Assembly: GCA_910587335.1 (NCBI GenBank)
Contig: CAJUMG010000024.1
Location: 1 to 19,701, forward strand
Reading direction: 5' to 3'
Length of the DNA: 19,701 nt
Origin: an uncultured Oscillospiraceae bacterium
Lineage (GTDB): Bacteria > Bacillota > Clostridia > Oscillospirales > Ruminococcaceae
Translations under genes and position numbers: made by a program
The notes under the pieces: model-generated
Seen by the model: the letters and a program-made list of their open reading frames with translations, nothing else
Databases searched by the model: none
Told to the model about the DNA's origin: nothing
Shown: in pieces, positions 15,719 through 19,701 of the stretch
How the letters are laid out: every line of letters starts with the position of its first letter
Position numbering within the stretch: position 1 is the stretch's first letter

Positions 15719-15959
15719 CCTTCCAGTTCCACCATCTGCACTTTTCCGGGTCCGGGTTCGGGGTCTGCGCGAAATAAACCGCGCAGCGATAAACATACAG
15801 AACACATCGGTCCTGGTAGCCATTTTGCGCGCAATCCAGATCGTACAGCTTTTGGGGATCCTTTCCGCAAAGATCCTCGACCCAATGGATGCCCAGCGAT
15901 TCCAGGTGGGCGGCCATATTTTTCCCCACGCCGGGAATTTTTTGCAGGGATGTCTTCAT
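15693..15959 (-). CDS. Cdd1-like helix-hairpin-helix protein
   Basis: This encodes 88 residues from the ATG at 15959 (MKTSLQKIPGVGKNMAAHLE), with AAGGGG 5 bases upstream. The HhH motif PGVGKNMAAHLESLG suggests nonspecific DNA contact. The C-terminal part, DRCVLYVYRCAVYFAQ then DPEKCRWWNWKD, matches the Cdd1 family, named from the C. difficile pathogenicity locus flank (the name is positional and the function unknown). It starts 2 bases after the Spx/ArsC-like stop and overlaps VanZ. Confidence 0.88.
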   Translation of the reverse strand: MKTSLQKIPGVGKNMAAHLESLGIHWVEDLCGKDPQKLYDLDCAQNGYQDRCVLYVYRCAVYFAQTPNPDPEKCRWWNWKDGNLCEKK

Positions 15960-15961
15960 CC

Positions 15962-16312
15962 TTACCCCTTCAGCTCCTCCCATTCCTTTTCCCGAAAGCC
16001 CACAAGAACCCGGGTACCATCGATCAAAATGGGCCTTTTGACCAGCATACCGTCGCTGGCCAAAAGCGCATACTGCTCCTCCTCGTTCATGCCGGGCAGC
16101 TTATCCTTTAGGCCAAGCTGCTTATATAACTGCCCGCTGGTGTTAAAAAACTTTTTTAGCGGCAGCCCGCTTTGATGGTGCCACTGCTTTAGTTCCTGGG
16201 CGGAAGGATTTTGCTCCTTGATATGCCTCCGGTCAAATGGCAGGCCCTTTTCGGTCAGCCATTTTGCCGCCTTTTGGCAGGTTGTGCATTTGGGATATTC
16301 GATCAAAAGCAT
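15962..16312 (-). CDS. Spx/ArsC-family (arsenate reductase-like) protein
   Basis: This encodes 116 residues, a typical length. The thioredoxin-like fold starts MLLIEYPKCTTCQKAAKWL with a CxxC pair (Cys9 and Cys12). The family continues with the catalytic-type loop LPLKKFFNTSG, LLASDGMLVKRPILID and the final VGFREKEWEE. This is the YffB/Spx-like branch, so it may act in redox or stress response rather than arsenate reduction; no arsenic genes lie near it. AGGAGG stands 7 bases before the ATG at 16312. It heads a three-gene operon with Cdd1 and VanZ. Confidence 0.9.
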   Translation of the reverse strand: MLLIEYPKCTTCQKAAKWLTEKGLPFDRRHIKEQNPSAQELKQWHHQSGLPLKKFFNTSGQLYKQLGLKDKLPGMNEEEQYALLASDGMLVKRPILIDGTRVLVGFREKEWEELKG

Positions 16313-16394
16313 CCAAATTCCTCCTATTTATACAGCTGGGGCTTTTGGACGGCTCTACAGCGACCACGCCGGAAAATCCCTTGGCGCTGTTCGT

Positions 16395-16514
16395 TTAAGC
16401 GATCTGCTTAAGATCCCTGCGAGCCTCCTGCTCTGTATCGGCAGAGAATACAAACCGGCCCCATCCGTCAAAAACCTCGATATGCCCGTTTACCCATTTC
16501 ATCGTATACTCCAT
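16395..16514 (-). CDS. Small hypothetical protein of 39 residues
   Basis: The ATG at 16514 starts MEYTMKWVNGHIEVFDGWGR, then continues FVFSADTEQEARRDLKQIA to a TAA. AAAGGCGGG lies about 9 bases upstream, and the composition and pattern (aromatic beta strands followed by an E/A/R-rich helix) look like a real small protein. Short proteins of the form HVEVYD-GRFLFSAD-EAREEL recur in clostridial genomes to my recollection. Function is unknown. It stands alone between the 97-aa gene and the Spx/ArsC-like gene. Confidence 0.6.
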   Translation of the reverse strand: MEYTMKWVNGHIEVFDGWGRFVFSADTEQEARRDLKQIA

Positions 16515-16623
16515 GATAAAGCCCGCCTTTCTCTTTGTTTGGCTTTATCTTACCAGAATCACTGTACGATAAAACGGACTTTGTATAGAATCAATCACTT
16601 TTCTGCTTGCATATACCGGCAGT

Positions 16624-16917
16624 TCAGGTGATTTTTTGATAAAAAACGATCTGTGCCTCTCTGCCGTAATCGCCATATTCACAGACAAAAAGGAAGGTCC
16701 CATCGCTGATCAGTCCATAGCAGCGGTCGCTGTTTTCTTTATGGATTTGGTTACACCAATAGATTTTCTCATCCTCCCAAAGCCGGACTGTCTGTCCGCT
16801 TGGCAGGGTGTATTCTAGGTTGACAGCCCGTCCGGGCAATTCGTTGAGGCTCTCAAGCTTTTCAAGCTCCGGGATCCCTACGGTGCGAAAAGCCTGTATC
16901 AATGGTTCCTGTTTCAT
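16624..16917 (-). CDS. Hypothetical protein of 97 residues
   Basis: The ATG at 16917 starts MKQEPLIQAFRTVGIPELEK, with GGGAGG 4 bases upstream. The protein is soluble, alpha then beta, with LEYTLPSGQTVRLWEDEKIY and a C-terminal beta run GTFLFVCEYGDYGREAQIVF. I do not recognise the family. It lies 31 bases after the zinc-ribbon membrane protein on the same strand, so they are likely co-transcribed. Confidence 0.72.
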   Translation of the reverse strand: MKQEPLIQAFRTVGIPELEKLESLNELPGRAVNLEYTLPSGQTVRLWEDEKIYWCNQIHKENSDRCYGLISDGTFLFVCEYGDYGREAQIVFYQKIT

Positions 16918-16948
16918 ATGTCCTCCCAAGCTGCGCCAAAGATTTTCT

Positions 16949-18124
16949 TTATCCGCGGACGATATACGCCTCGGTCGAGCGGGACAGCTCGCCCGGCCCT
17001 TCAAAGGTGAAATAGCCGTAGCATTCCCATCCGTCCAACAGCATGGAAAAATCTGCCTGATAGGCGCCGGTAAAGGGATTTTGGTAAACCTCACTCAAAT
17101 CCACAAACAGGCTGATGTCATAATAATCCATGCCGATGTAGATTTCGTCCGAAAACCAAGCGTTCTGGTACATCCACACAGAGGAAACAACGCTTTGGCC
17201 TGTGTAGGCCGTATCCTGCGTGACGAAGGAAAATCCTTCATCCATATAGAAGAAATCGGTCGCGTCCGGCGCGGGGAGCAGCTGATATCCGTCGCCAAAA
17301 TAGTCCCACACCGTTTGCAGACTCTCTCCCAAATACCAAATGCCCGTACCGATGCTGGCATTGGTTCCGCTGGACTCCTCGCCACTTATGAAATAGATCA
17401 CATAATACACCTTGCCGGACTCATCGAAGTAAGCGGCAAAGTGATTCTCCCCATCCTGGCCGATGAGCATATCGCCGTATTCCTCCAGGTCGGGCACGGC
17501 GGCACGCGCAGCGGCAGACGCCGTGGTCTGGTTCATGCCCACCGATACGCCGCAAATGGTAAAGCCCACATCCCGGTCGCTGATGATCAGCATATCAATA
17601 TAACCGTCGTCATCCAACGTTGCGGTCACCGAACCGTCCAGATTGGTATAGGCGTCATCGTTGAAAAACAATGGAACGCCGGTACCGTTTTTTAGATCCT
17701 CCACCGTCTGTCCCAAAAAACCGCTTAGCTCCCTTTCATTAAGCAGCGTGGCCGCTTGCGAGGTCACCGGCGCGCTGGTCTGATCGTCCTTGATTGTCCG
17801 GTATATGGTATAACCCAGAATACCGCCGACAATGATCAGTGCCAACACCAAAACCGCCACGACTACAATAACCGGGACCAGCCACGGATTTTTCTTTTTT
17901 ACCGGGGCCCCTGCCGGCGGTTGATAGGGATAGGACAAAGGGGGCTGCCCGTTCTGGGAAGCCGGCGGAACTGGCGGAGCAGACGGAGGCTCCTGCCCTC
18001 TCGGGCCGGCATTTGACACCGGTGAGGCAGGGCCCATCCCCTGAGATTCTTCTATTTTCTGGCCGCATTTTGGGCAAAACCGATCGTTTTCCGCCAAAAC
18101 CTGGCCGCAACGGCTGCAAAACAT
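16949..18124 (-). CDS. Zinc-ribbon membrane protein with extracellular domain
   Basis: This encodes 391 residues. An N-terminal zinc ribbon has two CxxC knuckles (Cys3/Cys6 in CSRCG, Cys17/Cys20 in CPKCG). It is followed by a proline-rich linker (about 30-75), a KKK stop-transfer-like segment, a single membrane helix (about 81-108), and a long acidic, aromatic domain of about 280 residues predicted outside. The zinc ribbon would face the cytoplasm. AGGAGG lies 6 bases before the ATG at 18124. The outer domain looks built from two related beta-rich halves around DDDGYIDMLIISDRDVGFT and YIGMDYYDISLFVDLSEV; that is a visual impression. No function is known. Confidence 0.85.
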   Translation of the reverse strand: MFCSRCGQVLAENDRFCPKCGQKIEESQGMGPASPVSNAGPRGQEPPSAPPVPPASQNGQPPLSYPYQPPAGAPVKKKNPWLVPVIVVVAVLVLALIIVGGILGYTIYRTIKDDQTSAPVTSQAATLLNERELSGFLGQTVEDLKNGTGVPLFFNDDAYTNLDGSVTATLDDDGYIDMLIISDRDVGFTICGVSVGMNQTTASAAARAAVPDLEEYGDMLIGQDGENHFAAYFDESGKVYYVIYFISGEESSGTNASIGTGIWYLGESLQTVWDYFGDGYQLLPAPDATDFFYMDEGFSFVTQDTAYTGQSVVSSVWMYQNAWFSDEIYIGMDYYDISLFVDLSEVYQNPFTGAYQADFSMLLDGWECYGYFTFEGPGELSRSTEAYIVRG

Positions 18125-18184
18125 ATGCGTCCTCCTTTTTTAATTCTTTTCTTCATCATACCGTAAAAGTCGCCAGATTTCAAC

Positions 18185-18219
18185 AAAAACGCGGAGGAAA
18201 AAGAATTCCTCCGCGTTTT
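18185..18219 (-). terminator. Rho-independent terminator
   Basis: A perfect 14-bp stem AAAACGCGGAGGAA/TTCCTCCGCGTTTT (18186-18199 with 18206-18219) closes a 6-base loop. On the minus strand it is followed by a T5 run (18185-18189). It lies 6 bases after the stop of the dehydratase-activase gene. Confidence 0.88.
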
Positions 18220-18225
18220 ACGGTT

Positions 18226-19527
18226 TTATCCTTGTATGGCGGCAGGTTCCGGTGTGGGGATCTCCTGATCAGGTGTTTGGAGTCCCTCTCTGGCAACCGC
18301 CAACATCAGCTTGATACGGTTTTCCTGATTCACACGGGTGGCGCCGGGATCGTAATCAATCGGCACAATATTGGCTTTTGGATATAAGCTTTTGATCTTT
18401 CGGATCATCCCTTTGCCCACAATGTGGTTGGGAAGGCATCCAAAAGGCTGCGCGCAGACGATATTTTCATAACCGCTTTCCACCAGCTCGATCATTTCGG
18501 CGGTTAAAAGCCAGCCCTCTCCCATTTTGCATCCGTATCCGATAACCGGACCGACCATCTTTTTCACCTGGCTGTAGGCCGAAGGCGCCGTAAAGCGGGA
18601 ATGGCGGCGGGCCGCCGTGATTACCGCGGCCTCTATTTTGGTCAGGTACTGAATCAGTCCATTGATCACCGCGAATTTCGCGCGGCTGCCGCCGTAAAGC
18701 TTAATGTCCTCCAACCGGTTATCCACCTTAAACAGCATAAAGCCGATCACCCCTGGGACCATGACCTCGCAGTCCTGCCCGTGCAAAAAATCCTCCAGGT
18801 GATTATTGCCCAAGGGAGAGTATTTGACATAGATTTCCCCCACGATGCCCACCTTTGTAATACTGCGCGGCCGGATAGGCAAAGCGGCATATTCGTCGCT
18901 AATCGCGTTTAAATTAGCCTGAACCTCTTTTAGGCTCAACCCCTTGCCCGCCGACATCTGCCGGGTGAGAATATCAATCCACCGGTCCATCAGCCTTTGG
19001 CTGCTGCCTGCCGCCTTTTCATAGGGCATGGTCTGATTATGCAAAAGCATGAGCAGATCGCCATAAGCCAAAACCGCCAACGCCTTGCGCAAAAGCGGCA
19101 AGGTCAGCTTGAATCCGCTGTTCTTTTCCAGTCCCGACAGGTTTAGGGAAATGACCGGAATTTTTTCAAGACCCGCTTTTTGCAGCGCTTTTCTAAGCAG
19201 ATGGATATAGTTAGAGGCCCGGCATCCGCCGCCGGTCTGGGTGATTAAAAGCGCCGTTTTATCAAGATCATACTCACCGCTTTGCAGCGCATCCATAAAT
19301 TGGCCGATGACCAGCAATGCCGGATAGCAGGTGTCGTTATGCACATACCGAAGTCCCGCGTCCACCACCGCCTGACCGCCATTTTGCAGAATTTTCAGGT
19401 GATAGCCGTATTCCTCGAACACTTTTAAAAGGAAGCCAAAGTGAACCGGAAGCATGTTGGGTACCAAAATCGTATAATCCTTCTTCATCTCCCGGGTGAA
19501 TTCCACCCGCCCGACCTGCTGGCTCAT
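18226..19527 (-). CDS. 2-hydroxyacyl-CoA dehydratase / activase-related protein, C-terminal part
   Basis: This encodes 433 residues from the ATG at 19527, with AAGGAG 8 bases upstream. It resembles the C-terminal third of the large acyl-CoA dehydratase activase-related proteins: LVPNMLPVHFGFLLKVFEEY, then cysteine sites HNDTCYPALL, TGGGCRASNY, YGCKMGEGW and FGCLPNHIVGKG. Such sites would hold an iron-sulfur cluster and suggest a reductase subunit, by family knowledge. The preceding gene overlaps by 4 bases (ATGA) and looks like the rest of the same protein. Together they form a split version of the usual single chain of about 1400 residues. The substrate is unknown. Confidence 0.87.
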   Translation of the reverse strand: MSQQVGRVEFTREMKKDYTILVPNMLPVHFGFLLKVFEEYGYHLKILQNGGQAVVDAGLRYVHNDTCYPALLVIGQFMDALQSGEYDLDKTALLITQTGGGCRASNYIHLLRKALQKAGLEKIPVISLNLSGLEKNSGFKLTLPLLRKALAVLAYGDLLMLLHNQTMPYEKAAGSSQRLMDRWIDILTRQMSAGKGLSLKEVQANLNAISDEYAALPIRPRSITKVGIVGEIYVKYSPLGNNHLEDFLHGQDCEVMVPGVIGFMLFKVDNRLEDIKLYGGSRAKFAVINGLIQYLTKIEAAVITAARRHSRFTAPSAYSQVKKMVGPVIGYGCKMGEGWLLTAEMIELVESGYENIVCAQPFGCLPNHIVGKGMIRKIKSLYPKANIVPIDYDPGATRVNQENRIKLMLAVAREGLQTPDQEIPTPEPAAIQG

Positions 19528-19701
19528 TGGGCCGACTCCTTTCCAAGTCCCAGGGCGGCAAACAGGCTACGCAGCCGGATTTTCACCGCGCCCAGGTTCG
19601 TAATCTCATCAATTTTGATCTGGGTATAAATTCGATTCTTTTCCTCTAAAATACGCCGTACCTCGTCGGTGGTAATGGCGTCCACCCCGCAGCCGAAGGA
19701 A
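19524..19701 (-). CDS. Acyl-CoA dehydratase activase, 3' end (partial)
   Basis: The last 58 codons lie in the window; the gene continues past the right edge. The visible part reads SFGCGVDAITTDEVRRILEE, followed by IDEITNLGAVKIRLRSLFAA, which matches the middle region of the large 2-hydroxyacyl-CoA dehydratase activators. Its TGA stop (19524-19526) overlaps the ATG of the next gene, so translation is coupled. The N-terminal ATPase part cannot be seen here. Confidence 0.8.
   Translation of the reverse strand, partial: SFGCGVDAITTDEVRRILEEKNRIYTQIKIDEITNLGAVKIRLRSLFAALGLGKESAQ

Overview
The window looks like a chromosomal segment from a gut-type anaerobic Firmicute of class Clostridia, probably near Oscillospiraceae/Ruminococcaceae. 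This is an inference from gene content: a 2-hydroxyacyl-CoA dehydratase activase, a Cdd1-type helix-hairpin-helix protein, a DUF5131 protein, small VanZ and Spx/ArsC-like genes, strong AGGAGG-type ribosome binding sites and sigma-A-like promoters. No RNA gene, CRISPR array or complete mobile element was seen.

Bases 1-3440 are an accessory island that is poorer in GC than most of the rest. It opens with about 11 imperfect palindromes (34-445) that share a core but have arms that differ together. A 76-aa helix-turn-helix-like gene points into the array from the right. A 565-base non-coding stretch with terminator-like hairpins follows, then an XRE-family regulator, then an AbiH-type abortive-infection gene split by one extra base near 2698-2700. 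A 17-bp hairpin (3400-3439) closes the island. The palindrome array with its small DNA-binding protein is the best candidate here for something undescribed.

Bases 3539-9812 are ordinary chromosomal genes: a NUDIX hydrolase (-), a GNAT acetyltransferase (+) with a good promoter, an overlapping UPF0173-type metallo-hydrolase and homocysteine S-methyltransferase pair (+), a PrsA-like foldase lipoprotein (+), and a MarR regulator with a MATE exporter (-). The MarR/MATE operon has a perfect consensus promoter followed by a 13-bp direct repeat.

Bases 9946-14108 are read on the minus strand: DUF5131, DUF1349, an SPL-type radical SAM protein, an AAC(6')-like acetyltransferase, and a continuous frame joining a DNA-deoxyinosine glycosylase to a GNAT domain. 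The joint lies on a run of six G. A diacylglycerol-kinase-family gene (+, 14219-15178) abuts, tail to tail, a minus-strand operon of an Spx/ArsC-like protein, Cdd1 and VanZ.

Bases 16395-19701 are minus strand: a 39-aa small protein, a zinc-ribbon membrane protein with a 97-aa partner, and two overlapping genes that together resemble the large acyl-CoA dehydratase activase. The upstream one runs off the window end.
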